A stretch of DNA of 48,703 nucleotides from CAYVUI01 sp964454745 (GCA_964454745.1 CAYVUI010000013.1:1-48703), one strand, 5' to 3'; positions 32,362 to 41,539 are shown, counted from the stretch's first letter. A program made the numbers and translations. The notes: generated by a model not told the origin, from the sequence alone.

Positions 32362-34704
32362 CTAATTTGCACTGAACCGCACATAATCAATCGCCATCAT
32401 GCTGGACGTTGCCATCGTGGGGTCCAGGCGAAACTGCGTAACCACACCCTTGTATTTCGGGCATTGCCGCATATCGATGACGTACTCATGAAACTCGTAA
32501 TCCGGCGTGATACTGAACACCACGGACTTATCTTCCGTCCATGCCGGGTCTGTTTCGGTAATAAAGAATACCTGCGCCGCCGTTCCCGCTGACTGCTTCA
32601 TGCGAATTTTCACGAATGGATACTCATGGATATTAATCCAAGTGGGAGAGGAATGAGCGTAGGGATCGCCGCCGGTGGACAGTCCATACAGCACACCGTC
32701 ACTGACGGTATTGTCATCCCACTGGTTAAAGCCGTCCCAGCCTTCGAGGTCCATATACTGCTCAAATTCCCACGCCGATGCCCGTCCGGCAACGGATGAG
32801 TAGTACTGCGAATTCCGTACATTCGTCTTGGTAAAATTCTGCCAGCGGCTCGATATCCAGCCGCTTGCCGCCGCGCTTCGATACAGGCCTATATTGGTCA
32901 GTGAACCGGAATTATCGCTGTGGTGGCATTTAAGCTCATAAGCATTATCACTGTTCGAGGCATCGAGGGCATTATTATAGAATGTGCAATCCTCGATTGC
33001 GATACCGGAATTATCCACGGAAGCTCCGCTGGTCATCACCAGGATGGCCGCACCCTCACAGTCATGGATGACGTTGTTGCTGAAGGTGCAGTTAATATTG
33101 CCGCCTTCAAAATCAAAGCCAACGCCATCGGGGCAGTTATCACGGGTCATATACGCAATCTCGCAATTGTCGATCGTGATATCTTCGCAATCCTGCATAA
33201 AGCCGGCAGTCACACCGTTCTCAAAGTATCCGCCGCCGCCCAGCATCCTGCACCGCGATACCATACCGTTTGTGGTGTGATTGAGATGGATAAAGCCGTT
33301 GAGGATCCCCGTCGCCCAGCAGTCTTCCATGGTAAAATCATACAGCCGGCTGTAGAACACAGGCGGGAAATACCAGTTCGTACCAAAACCCGTCGTGCAG
33401 TTGTCAAAACCGCAATTGGTAATCGTCAACCCGTTAAGGATATTATGATCCGGATCAAAGGCATTCGCCCTGCCGCCAAGCCATATCCCCGTTGACCAGG
33501 CGAGTTCATAATCGTGATCCGCCGGGTTGACTTCGGTATTGTCCATATCTTTGAAGTAGCAATTGCTGATATTCACATCCTGGTTGTAGTAATCGAGATC
33601 ATATCGCAGGTACAGCCCGAGCTTGGCATTGCGGCAATCCATGTCACTGATGTTCCAGTAGCTGGGCCCTTCGATCACGATGCACTTGTCATACGCTTTG
33701 TCGGATCGAATAATCCGGGGCTTATCGCCCGTGCCGTAGGCGGCCAGTTCGATGGGGCTGCCCTCTTCGCCCTTGCCGCTTAGATGAAGCTCCTCGTACC
33801 AGGTATCGCCGCGTTTAAGCAAGACTTTGTCACCGGGCTGGAGGGTAATGCCATTGATATTGTTAAACGTCTGCCACGCCGTTGCCTCGCTCTTTCCGTC
33901 GTTGTTGTCATCGCCCTGTGAAGCGCTGATATAATAAGTCGAAGGTTCCGTTCCGATGTAAAAACGGGCATTATCCACGGCCATGTGGTATCCGAATACT
34001 CTCACACGCATATTATGGCCGTACAGATGGGAATAAGCGGCACTGTTAAATGAGAGGGTAACCGTAGTCCACTGCTGGGGGGGCATCTGGAAGTCTTCGC
34101 GGTTGATGTCCCAGCCGGGATGGTAATACTTGCCCGCCATGATCGCGATCCAGTTGTCCGTTTCTTCAATCACGATTTCAGCGGTATTACTCGGGTGGTC
34201 GCGAAGCGGAAAGACATCCACAGAAAAGGTATACCAGGTGTCAGGCTCAATGGTTCCAACCTGCTGGAAGAGATGGAAGCTGTCCACGTCGGCCCAGGCA
34301 TACTGATCCCCGTCAGGACACGGTGTGGATGGGCTGGCCGGCTGGAGATACGTCGTGCCGATATTGCCCACGGTCCCCCAGCCCTGAACGCCGGAGTAAT
34401 ATGAATTGGAACTGGACAAAACGGGTGACTCAAAGCTGCGGTTTCGCAGCGCGTACTCCACCGCGCCTGCGGACTCGCTGAGCCATTCGTCGGCAATAAC
34501 GCCGAAATCCTGTGCATCCACCCGGCAGTCGCCGTTTACATCGCCGGGGATTACCGTGTCACAGAAATTAAAGTCCAGCCAGTCAGCGAGAAATGCTTCA
34601 AGGTCCACGCTTGTGATGAAACCATCACCGGAAATATCACTTACGATAGCGGCCTGCAGCGACAAACCCGCCAGGCAAATAGTAAGAACAGCCAGTCTTT
34701 TCAT
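32362..34704 (-). CDS. Secreted right-handed beta-helix protein with N-terminal dockerin repeats
   Basis: A 780-residue secreted protein (leader KRLAVLTICLAGLSLQAA). Two dockerin-like calcium loops (DISGDGFITSVDLEAFLADW; GDVNGDCRVDAQDFGVIADEW) lie at the N-terminus instead of the usual C-terminus. A jelly-roll-like module (about 85-260) is followed by a pectate-lyase-type parallel beta-helix (about 265-620; repeated asparagine and hydrophobic turns such as ITIDNCEIAYM and IAIEDCTFYNN). A C-terminal module (about 650-780) shares the RLDP-N9-IDYVRF pattern with two other proteins here. ATG 34704 has AAGGAGAT six bases upstream. It may be a polysaccharide lyase or hydrolase; no catalytic residues could be assigned. 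Confidence 0.75.
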   Translation of the reverse strand: MKRLAVLTICLAGLSLQAAIVSDISGDGFITSVDLEAFLADWLDFNFCDTVIPGDVNGDCRVDAQDFGVIADEWLSESAGAVEYALRNRSFESPVLSSSNSYYSGVQGWGTVGNIGTTYLQPASPSTPCPDGDQYAWADVDSFHLFQQVGTIEPDTWYTFSVDVFPLRDHPSNTAEIVIEETDNWIAIMAGKYYHPGWDINREDFQMPPQQWTTVTLSFNSAAYSHLYGHNMRVRVFGYHMAVDNARFYIGTEPSTYYISASQGDDNNDGKSEATAWQTFNNINGITLQPGDKVLLKRGDTWYEELHLSGKGEEGSPIELAAYGTGDKPRIIRSDKAYDKCIVIEGPSYWNISDMDCRNAKLGLYLRYDLDYYNQDVNISNCYFKDMDNTEVNPADHDYELAWSTGIWLGGRANAFDPDHNILNGLTITNCGFDNCTTGFGTNWYFPPVFYSRLYDFTMEDCWATGILNGFIHLNHTTNGMVSRCRMLGGGGYFENGVTAGFMQDCEDITIDNCEIAYMTRDNCPDGVGFDFEGGNINCTFSNNVIHDCEGAAILVMTSGASVDNSGIAIEDCTFYNNALDASNSDNAYELKCHHSDNSGSLTNIGLYRSAAASGWISSRWQNFTKTNVRNSQYYSSVAGRASAWEFEQYMDLEGWDGFNQWDDNTVSDGVLYGLSTGGDPYAHSSPTWINIHEYPFVKIRMKQSAGTAAQVFFITETDPAWTEDKSVVFSITPDYEFHEYVIDMRQCPKYKGVVTQFRLDPTMATSSMMAIDYVRFSAN

Positions 34705-34733
34705 GTCCGTATCTCCTTTTAATGGGTCCGCTT

Positions 34734-36080
34734 TCAACCGGGCAGGTAGCCCTCGAAACGGATCAGGTTTTCATCATCATCCCGATAGGCAGGCGGCCTC
34801 GGATCGAGCCACTCGATGAGCCGGTCCTTGATGGCATACGCAAAGAAGTGGTTGCCTTTGGGATTATAATGCCCGATGTAATATCGTGCGGTATACTGCT
34901 CGGGCGTGAGTTTGAACTGCTTGAATTCATTAAGATGATCGTCCAGCGTATCGACCAGGGGCAGTCCGCTGGCGATGACATAATCGCGGAATTGCTTCGA
35001 GTGCCAGTCAAGGTATGCCGGGTCTTCCCGCTTTTTGCCTTCGCAAATCTCGCGGACGGACGGTTCAGGGTAGCTTAGCAGGATCATGACCTTTTTGCTG
35101 TGCTTCTTTTGATACGCCTTGATCTTGTCGATCAGTTTCATGCTCACACGCCAGGAGTAGGCATTATAAACCCACCAGGCGCTGTCACGGGTTTTGCTCC
35201 AATCGCTGAAATCCAGCGGGCCGATGCCAATAGTATCCGCCATTTTCTGAATCGGCGCAGGATCAATTTCAGAGCCGGGCTGGAGCGCCGTCATAATCCG
35301 GACCACGGGGTCATCTTTGAAATGTTCGTATACAAAATCCGCATCGGTAAGTTGGTAAAGCGAATCAGGGGTATCGAACTGGTTTTCATACTCGACAAGC
35401 TCGCCGGTATCCGGGTCCAGCCTTGCATACGCCCACGGATTGCCGTGGAGCATCAGCCGGGTCGCCGCCTCGGTCCAGGTGCCGACATAGGAAAGATAGC
35501 GCCAGGCGTTGATGCTTCGCTGGTGGTCATCGCCCCAGATGTTGATGATAATATTAGGTGCGGCCTGGGCGGTTTTTTCTTCACGCAGCATCCGCCTATA
35601 GGCCTGGTAAAAACCGTGACCGCCAATGCCGTAATTGCGAATCGGTTCGCAGAAATGGGCCGCGAGAACTTCCTGCCAGGTTTCGCCATCGCTGACCTGG
35701 TGACACTGCGTAAAGCTGTTTCCGTAGGTATTGATACGGCAGGGTTGATCGGGAAAATTGATCATCTTCCGCTGGCCGGTTTCTTCGTAACGGTTGAGTG
35801 TATGACAGCCGTCCATTCCGTCCCGCATGAAGTAATTCCGCAGCAGGTAGCCCAGCTCCGGGTCAAATTTAGCCCAGATCTTGGCGGCAGGGTCAAGAAA
35901 ATGATCCAGGTGCTCCTTTTTCATGACGGCCTTGTTAAGAAACTCCCTGACGGATTTCATTTTGTCCTTTCCGGATGGAGAGATCGGATTCGACCCGGCA
36001 GCGGCCGCGACAGCATGGCCTGCGGACCCTGCGAGGGTAATCCCTGCTGTTGTTTTGAGAAACTCTCTTCGTGTCTGCAT
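34734..36080 (-). CDS. Tat-exported SGNH/GDSL-type hydrolase
   Basis: A 448-residue protein with a twin-arginine leader (TRREFLKTTAG then a hydrophobic stretch ending AVAAAAG). Block I of the SGNH fold appears as TYGNSFTQCHQV with the candidate serine in GNSF. IINIWGDDHQR supplies a later block, and the histidine block is HYNPKGNHFFAYAIKDRL. It is probably an esterase, for example removing acetyl or other acyl groups from a glycan in the periplasm. It follows the DUF1080 gene by 18 bases and precedes the beta-helix gene by 29. The serine block has the less usual GNSFT rather than GDS-L, so activity should be taken as probable only. Confidence 0.75.
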   Translation of the reverse strand: MQTRREFLKTTAGITLAGSAGHAVAAAAGSNPISPSGKDKMKSVREFLNKAVMKKEHLDHFLDPAAKIWAKFDPELGYLLRNYFMRDGMDGCHTLNRYEETGQRKMINFPDQPCRINTYGNSFTQCHQVSDGETWQEVLAAHFCEPIRNYGIGGHGFYQAYRRMLREEKTAQAAPNIIINIWGDDHQRSINAWRYLSYVGTWTEAATRLMLHGNPWAYARLDPDTGELVEYENQFDTPDSLYQLTDADFVYEHFKDDPVVRIMTALQPGSEIDPAPIQKMADTIGIGPLDFSDWSKTRDSAWWVYNAYSWRVSMKLIDKIKAYQKKHSKKVMILLSYPEPSVREICEGKKREDPAYLDWHSKQFRDYVIASGLPLVDTLDDHLNEFKQFKLTPEQYTARYYIGHYNPKGNHFFAYAIKDRLIEWLDPRPPAYRDDDENLIRFEGYLPG

Positions 36081-36098
36081 CAGTTTTTTTCCTGTAGT

Positions 36099-36854
36099 TT
36101 ATGGATTTTGTTCCGGAAGCGGTACAATCCAGATATTGCGGAAACGAACGGGATTGAGGTGGTCCTGGATCATAATCGGCAGGGCATCAGGATGAGCCTG
36201 GTACTGCGCCCGCTGCTTGTGGGCCGTCGCACCCTGAATTTCCACGCTGTCCTGAACGATCAGGCCATTGTGGAAAACGGTAAACCGGCCGGGCCTGACG
36301 AGATTCCCATCTGCATCAAAATGCGGCCTTCGAAAAACGATATCATACACCTGCCACTGGCCTGTTGGTTTGGTTACGTTGAACATCGGCGGATACTGGC
36401 CGTAAATGGCCGCGGCCTGACCATCAGGATAGGTCGGATTCTGGTACGAATCGAGAATCTGTACTTCGTAGCGGCTCATGAAGAAGATGCCGCTGTTGCC
36501 GTGAAACTGATCTTTGCCTTCTGTTGCAGGGTTGCACCACTCGAGGTGGAGCTGGCAATCGCCGTAGTTATGTTTTGTCAGCACCGGTCCGGACTCCGGG
36601 ATAACTTCCATGTATCCATTCTCGATCTTCCATCGGACCGGGGTGCCGTCGTGCATTTGCAGCATGTCGGTGTTTGATCCGTCGAAAAGTACGATGGCAT
36701 TAGAAGGCGGCTGACCGAGTGTTTCCCCGGGTGTGATGACAGCCGGCTGGGGACGATTCATGTCGTGCACTTCCCAGCGGTAAGCTTTTTTTGTGGATTC
36801 AGTACAGCCGGCAAGAAGAACAGCTAAAATTGGCACCAAAATACAGGTTCTCAT
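36099..36854 (-). CDS. DUF1080 (3-keto-disaccharide hydrolase-type) lipoprotein
   Basis: A 251-residue lipoprotein (lipobox LLAGC, Cys17). The jelly-roll domain has hallmark blocks NAIVLFDGSNTD, WKIENGYMEV, HGNSGIFFMSRYEVQILDS and QDHLNPVRFRNIWI. Domains of this type include enzymes that cleave 3-keto-glycosides made by Gfo/Idh dehydrogenases, and also simple glycan-binding proteins. AAGGAAG precedes the ATG. It sits between a Gfo/Idh oxidoreductase and an SGNH hydrolase, a context that fits the 3-keto-glycoside route. Membrane anchoring suggests action in the periplasm. Enzyme versus binding function cannot be settled by eye. Confidence 0.82.
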   Translation of the reverse strand: MRTCILVPILAVLLAGCTESTKKAYRWEVHDMNRPQPAVITPGETLGQPPSNAIVLFDGSNTDMLQMHDGTPVRWKIENGYMEVIPESGPVLTKHNYGDCQLHLEWCNPATEGKDQFHGNSGIFFMSRYEVQILDSYQNPTYPDGQAAAIYGQYPPMFNVTKPTGQWQVYDIVFRRPHFDADGNLVRPGRFTVFHNGLIVQDSVEIQGATAHKQRAQYQAHPDALPIMIQDHLNPVRFRNIWIVPLPEQNP

Positions 36855-36874
36855 CGTTCGTCTTCCTTATTAAT

Positions 36875-38173
36875 TTAAAAACGCCAGGGTTCTCGCATGG
36901 TTTTTCCAAGCATTCTCGAAGCTTGCGTATCTCCGAGAATTTGTTCGGTATCCGGATCAAATTGAATCGGGCGGCCCAGTTTCATCGCGATCTGGCCCAA
37001 GTGGCCCGGTGTCGCAGACCGCTGGGCAGTCTGGCAGGGTGTCAGGGTTTGTTTTCTTGATTTTACGCAATCAAGGAAGTTCCGCTGGTGCCCGGGCGAT
37101 TGATAAAGCCCAATATCATTGGGGCCGAACTTCAGATCGAGAAGCTCCCTGGGATGGGCATCCATTCCCTGGCGGGAAATCCAGACCCAGCCGGACTCTC
37201 CAATCCACTTGGTGCCGAGCTTTTGATTTTCACTCTCATTGGCGATTTTCATGGTCAGCCCGTTGGCATATTCCGCGATTACCTCGTACTCGGTTGCGCT
37301 GTTCCAGACCGGGTGAGACAGGAAATTGCCCTTTCCGGATACCTTGATCGGCGCCTGATCGTCCATATCAAGACCCCAGTGGGCGATATCGACATGGTGG
37401 CCGACCCAGTCCATGATCTGGCCTCCGCCGTAATCGAGGTTCCACCGCCAGTTTCCATGCACACGCGCGGGGCAATACTCCGCGTACGGAGCGGGACCGA
37501 GCCAGAAATCGTAATCCAGGTATTCCGGAGGCTCCTGGACGACTTCACGGGATTCGTCAAAAAAATACGGACCCGCGGGCAGGCCCACCTCGACGGTATG
37601 AACCTTGCCGATGGTGTTGTTGCGTATCAGCTCACACGCGAACCGAAACGGAGCCTGTGAGCGCTGCCAGCTGCCGGTCTGCCAGATCACGCCGTACTGC
37701 TCGACGGCATTGCAGATCGCCCTGCCCTCTTCGAGAGTGTGGGAGAGGGGCTTTTCACCGTAAATATCCTTGCCGCGCCGTGCGGCCTCGATTGCAGGGA
37801 CCGAATGCCAGTGGTCCGGCGTGCAGATACAAACTGCGTCAATATCGGCTCGGTCGAGCAGTTCCCGGAAATCATGATACCCCCTGCAGGAATTATCGCC
37901 GTAAAACTCGTTCACCAGGTTCACCCCAATTTGAAGATGATTCCGGTCGACATCGCAGATTGCCAGGACCTTCGCGGTGGATTCATGGAGAAAAGCTCTC
38001 AAATTATAAATTCCCATCCCGCCGGCGCCGATGAGCCCGAGGGTAACTTTTTCAGAAGGAGCAACCGGACTGCCGGCCGAGATAAGCGGAGAAATGGAGC
38101 GAAATGGCAACATGGAAGCGGCAGAAATGGTGTATTTGAGCAAATTCCTACGTGTAAGTTCTTGTTTTTTCAT
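36875..38173 (-). CDS. Gfo/Idh/MocA-family oxidoreductase, Tat-exported
   Basis: A 432-residue protein with a twin-arginine leader (TRRNLLKYTISAASML). The Rossmann domain shows LGLIGAGGMGIYN, VLAICDVD and the catalytic block GEKPLSHTLEEG, with Lys in EKP. The Gfo/Idh C-terminal domain has WRWNLDYGGGQIMDWVGHHVD with a likely catalytic histidine. It oxidises a sugar or sugar derivative using a bound nicotinamide cofactor. ATG 38173 gives a clean leader; the frame extends to 38272 through the operator and terminator region, which is unlikely to be translated. It is the first gene of the operon containing DUF1080, SGNH and beta-helix genes. It is a paralogue of 41540-42856. Confidence 0.85.
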   Translation of the reverse strand: MKKQELTRRNLLKYTISAASMLPFRSISPLISAGSPVAPSEKVTLGLIGAGGMGIYNLRAFLHESTAKVLAICDVDRNHLQIGVNLVNEFYGDNSCRGYHDFRELLDRADIDAVCICTPDHWHSVPAIEAARRGKDIYGEKPLSHTLEEGRAICNAVEQYGVIWQTGSWQRSQAPFRFACELIRNNTIGKVHTVEVGLPAGPYFFDESREVVQEPPEYLDYDFWLGPAPYAEYCPARVHGNWRWNLDYGGGQIMDWVGHHVDIAHWGLDMDDQAPIKVSGKGNFLSHPVWNSATEYEVIAEYANGLTMKIANESENQKLGTKWIGESGWVWISRQGMDAHPRELLDLKFGPNDIGLYQSPGHQRNFLDCVKSRKQTLTPCQTAQRSATPGHLGQIAMKLGRPIQFDPDTEQILGDTQASRMLGKTMREPWRF

Positions 38174-38198
38174 ATCCGGTATTGTCCTGCAATTGCAC

Positions 38199-38241
38199 AA
38201 AAAAACAGAGCCGAAACCACTTGGAACGTTCCAGCTCTGTT
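38199..38241 (-). terminator. Intrinsic terminator of the HEAT/ThuA operon with embedded LacI operator
   Basis: On the minus strand AACAGAGC and GCTCTGTT (plus coordinates 38234-38241 and 38204-38211) form an 8-bp stem followed by seven U residues (38199-38205 on plus). The loop region contains GGAACGTTCC (38223-38232), itself able to form an inner stem. Confidence 0.7.
38223..38232. promoter_or_regulatory. LacI-type operator for the Gfo/Idh-DUF1080 operon
   Basis: Perfect GGAACGTTCC about 50 bases before the Gfo/Idh start and just downstream of a predicted promoter (38243-38272), a position typical of repression by blocking. It is nested inside the terminator hairpin of the preceding operon. 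Confidence 0.68.
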
Positions 38242-38242
38242 G

Positions 38243-38272
38243 ATAGTACCAAAAATCAGAACACTTTTTCAA
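38243..38272 (-). promoter_or_regulatory. Candidate promoter for the Gfo/Idh operon
   Basis: TTGAAA (38267-38272), 18 bases, then TACTAT (38243-38248) on the minus strand. Transcription would begin close to 38236-38241, placing the operator at the start site and the hairpin at the very 5' end of the message. Confidence 0.45.
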
Positions 38273-38288
38273 TAAGAAAAAATAATTT

Positions 38289-41200
38289 TTACGGCATTTG
38301 CAGTTTCATATCCTCCGGCACGATGAACGAAACCGCCCCTTCCTGCGGAATCTCGACTTTCGCTGTCCAGAGTATGCCGTTCACATACGTCCTGCGAAAT
38401 TCCGGAATCCAGAAGTTTTCGTGAAAGTGGCCCAGCGTGTTGCCATACGATCTGCCGCCGTTGGAATCCGGGCGTTCATAAGCCCATGCAACAGTTTGTA
38501 CCCGGTCTTTAAAACGCACCTCAATCAGCTCAGTCGCCTGATCAAGCAGCTTCACATCCAGGTAGATCTCATCAAGCTGTTCGAAATCATTCCAGCCCCT
38601 CGAAATCGGATGTTCACGATTCAACTCAATCACTTTCGCCTGTGCCATATCCAGGCCGGAGAAAGCAAAACTGAAAATCCCGCCGAGATAGCCCAGGTAT
38701 TCCAGCTCAAGCTCCTTGTTATTCGCATCGCCGATCCCCGTTGACCAGTGCAGGGCCGCAAGCCCAACGCCCTGCTTCATCAGGCTTTTAAAGTCCTCGG
38801 CATGAACACCGGTAAGCAGGATTTCCGCACCCGGACTGGAATAAAGAGCAATCGCATCGAGGTCTTCAAGCAGCGCCTTATCCGTGGGCCACCCCTGGCT
38901 GACTACCGCATCCACACCGGGCACCTGGTCGAGGCATTTCTCAAGGATGCCGCACTCATGCATGTACATGTGCGTACCAAACGGGTGATCCAGCGGCGTT
39001 CCAATCAGCAGAATCCGCGTCTGGGCATCCGGATGAAACCCCGGACCGGCCGCGGACTGCTGGGGTTTGTTCATCAAAAAACGGATCGAATCAATATACA
39101 CCGCATCCACGCCTGTACCGGGATCAATGCGAAACCGGGTAAGGTTCCCATCCACGTTAATTACAGTATTTACCGTATGCCAGCCGGACGAATCCGCCGG
39201 GATATCAAAACTGGCGATCCACAGCGGTGCCTGGGCGAGAGGCTTCTTGCTGCTGCCCCAGAAATACTGCCACGTCGTGGTCGGACCAGCGGCCTTTACC
39301 TTTACCTGCACCTCAAGCTCCCCGCCGGGCAGGTCCATCGGGCACGAAATAAACGGATCGTCACCCTCGATATCCACACGCAGGGCATTATTCTCAGCCG
39401 CGATACTGCAATGATTCTCCGCAACCCAGCCGTCCGCAGAGCTGCTGAACGACCATTCCCGCAGCAGCCGGCCTTTGTATTTTCGCAGCTTTTCGAGGCT
39501 GGCCTTTGCGTCGTCCGTAATTGCCTCAGAGGCATCCACCTGGATTACCTTTTCCAGCATCTCGACACAGGCATCAAAATGATCCGCCGAAAGTGCCTGG
39601 GTAAGACTGATCGCCGCCAACGACGCCTCCGCTGTCAGCTCAGGATCATCCAGTGCAGCCGAGATAAAAGCCATTGCCTCAGGGGCCTGAATCTCCGAGA
39701 CCGCCGAGATCACCTGCTTTTTCTGTCGGCTGTTCTGGGCAAGGCTGTACGCTTCTTTGAGCAGCTCAAATTTGCTCGAAGCCGACATCGGTTTTTGCCG
39801 CAGCAGGTTAATGTATCCGCGAAACGCCACGGCAGCATGTGTTGAATCGTCCGAATTTTTCACAATCGCAACCAGGTCGTCCATCACCACCGGGTTGTCC
39901 CACTCGGCCAGCAGCCGTACCGCGGTATCCTTCACCTCCTTCGAGGCATCCTTTAAAGCCGCGCGAATCACCTCCAGCTTTTCGCTGTAATCGGTATAGC
40001 TAAGCAGTGTCAGGTAATTTCCTCGCCACGTTTCCGGAGCATCCCGGTACCCCTTGTAAACAATCGCTGCCGCCTCCTGCGGATAATTGACACAAATTTT
40101 GCGAATCGCAGTCATCCGTGTGCTTTCCTCGCGGCGATTTTGCGACTTTTCCAAAACTCCAAGCAACACCGGCAAGTGCGAAGCATCCCCAAGGTCCGCA
40201 TATAAATCCAGTGCAGCCCCGGCCAGTTTCCGATCCGAAGACTCAAGATATCTCGTAACGGACGGCAAAGCCTCTTTGGCCGAGCGGAAATTCAACACCT
40301 CGATCAATTCCGTCTTTTGCGTATCTGCCGCCCTTTCAAGGATACGAACGATCGCCTGGTTGCTGCCGGGCGCCGTATAGCTTTTTAGACAAATAATCGC
40401 CGCGTCTCGAATCGCTGCATCCGCAGATTCAATCATACCCATAATCGCGGGGATATCATCCACCCTCCCCAGTTCGGCCAGTGCAGTAAGGCTCGCAATG
40501 GTAACACCGGCGTTGTCACCGCTGAGATTCTCCAGCAGCAGCGGCCGCGCTTTCGAGTATTTTCGTGACCGGATGGCATCGATCAGCGCCACCTTTGCCT
40601 GCGGGGTATAGCGGTTGATCTTGCCGGCAAACCGGCGGAACATTTCATCGGACGCGGTGTCCATCAGGTAAACGCCAGCCATCTTGCGAATCTTTTCATT
40701 CTCATGGGAAAGCCCGGATTCGACCAGTTTTTCCAGTTCACGCGGCGTTTCCGTCACCCGAAGCAGACCGGCAAAACCGGCAATGCGAAGCGTTTCTTCC
40801 TGTGATTCGCCAAATAATTCCTCGTAAATATCCGCGGAAGCCCCATCGCCCTGCTTTTCCAGTGTCATCGCCAGGCGAAGATAGGCGTCGGTCCGAGCCC
40901 GGTTTGGTTTTTGATGATACAACGCAGTCACAGCCCGCCGTGCCTTTTTGTCAGCGATATCCGCAAGGGCCATCATCGCGGCATTGCCAATCTCCCTGTC
41001 GGAACTGCCAACCAAATCCGCAAGCTTGTCAACCGCCCGTGAAGACTTCAGCGAGGCCAGCGAATTGATGATCCCGACTTTCAGCTTGCCCCGCGTTTGA
41101 TCCATCGCCGCCAGCAGATTTGCCTGCGCATTTTCATTGCCCACACCGACCAAAACATATCGGGCCAGGTGCGATAACTGCGGATCGGTAAGATATTCGC

Positions 41201-41516
41201 TGACGGGATCCACGGCATCAGCATCCGCGATGACCGCCAGCACCCGCAGCACATACTGCTTTGATGAAAACGGAGCCTCCATTTCAAGCAACGCCAGCGA
41301 CCGGGCCTGCACATCCTTTTGGGTCTCCTCATCGCCGCTGCGGACGATACTTTCAATCGTCGCCACCGCCTGCTGGCTTTCCTGCCATTGGTATCGGCGA
41401 AGCTCTCCAAAAGCCTTATCCAGTTTTCCTGAGACATCCGGGGGAATACTCGCCCATGCCAACGCAGTTCCCATTACGAACGACAGAACAACAAGTTTCA
41501 TCTTGTGGATTATCAT
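38289..41516 (-). CDS. Secreted HEAT-repeat protein fused to a CBM-like module and a ThuA-like domain
   Basis: A 1075-residue exported protein with a leader in the first 23 residues. A long run of HEAT-type alpha-helical repeats (about 95-650; for example AVDKLADLVGSSDREIGNAAMMALADIAD) is followed by a jelly-roll-like module (about 685-815) ending TRFRIDPGTGVDAVYIDSIRF. The C-terminal domain is ThuA-like (about 833-1050: RILLIGTPLDHPFG, LAALHWSTGIGD, SNGGRSYGNTLGHFHENFW). The start ATG 41516 has AGAAGG upstream; ATG 41501 is an alternative. ThuA proteins act on 3-keto-sugars or as structural glutamine-amidotransferase-like folds. Long HEAT scaffolds fused to ThuA are a combination suggestive of a multi-protein surface complex. 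It is the last gene of the seven-gene cluster led by 45396-46616. Confidence 0.78.
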   Translation of the reverse strand: MIIHKMKLVVLSFVMGTALAWASIPPDVSGKLDKAFGELRRYQWQESQQAVATIESIVRSGDEETQKDVQARSLALLEMEAPFSSKQYVLRVLAVIADADAVDPVSEYLTDPQLSHLARYVLVGVGNENAQANLLAAMDQTRGKLKVGIINSLASLKSSRAVDKLADLVGSSDREIGNAAMMALADIADKKARRAVTALYHQKPNRARTDAYLRLAMTLEKQGDGASADIYEELFGESQEETLRIAGFAGLLRVTETPRELEKLVESGLSHENEKIRKMAGVYLMDTASDEMFRRFAGKINRYTPQAKVALIDAIRSRKYSKARPLLLENLSGDNAGVTIASLTALAELGRVDDIPAIMGMIESADAAIRDAAIICLKSYTAPGSNQAIVRILERAADTQKTELIEVLNFRSAKEALPSVTRYLESSDRKLAGAALDLYADLGDASHLPVLLGVLEKSQNRREESTRMTAIRKICVNYPQEAAAIVYKGYRDAPETWRGNYLTLLSYTDYSEKLEVIRAALKDASKEVKDTAVRLLAEWDNPVVMDDLVAIVKNSDDSTHAAVAFRGYINLLRQKPMSASSKFELLKEAYSLAQNSRQKKQVISAVSEIQAPEAMAFISAALDDPELTAEASLAAISLTQALSADHFDACVEMLEKVIQVDASEAITDDAKASLEKLRKYKGRLLREWSFSSSADGWVAENHCSIAAENNALRVDIEGDDPFISCPMDLPGGELEVQVKVKAAGPTTTWQYFWGSSKKPLAQAPLWIASFDIPADSSGWHTVNTVINVDGNLTRFRIDPGTGVDAVYIDSIRFLMNKPQQSAAGPGFHPDAQTRILLIGTPLDHPFGTHMYMHECGILEKCLDQVPGVDAVVSQGWPTDKALLEDLDAIALYSSPGAEILLTGVHAEDFKSLMKQGVGLAALHWSTGIGDANNKELELEYLGYLGGIFSFAFSGLDMAQAKVIELNREHPISRGWNDFEQLDEIYLDVKLLDQATELIEVRFKDRVQTVAWAYERPDSNGGRSYGNTLGHFHENFWIPEFRRTYVNGILWTAKVEIPQEGAVSFIVPEDMKLQMP

Positions 41517-41539
41517 TTTTTACCCTTCTTATCCAGTTC

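Noticed and set aside
35100..36677. Long plus-strand open frame (525 codons)
   Set aside because: It lies wholly opposite the SGNH and DUF1080 genes, which have clear family motifs and start signals. Long antisense frames are common opposite these genes because of codon bias.
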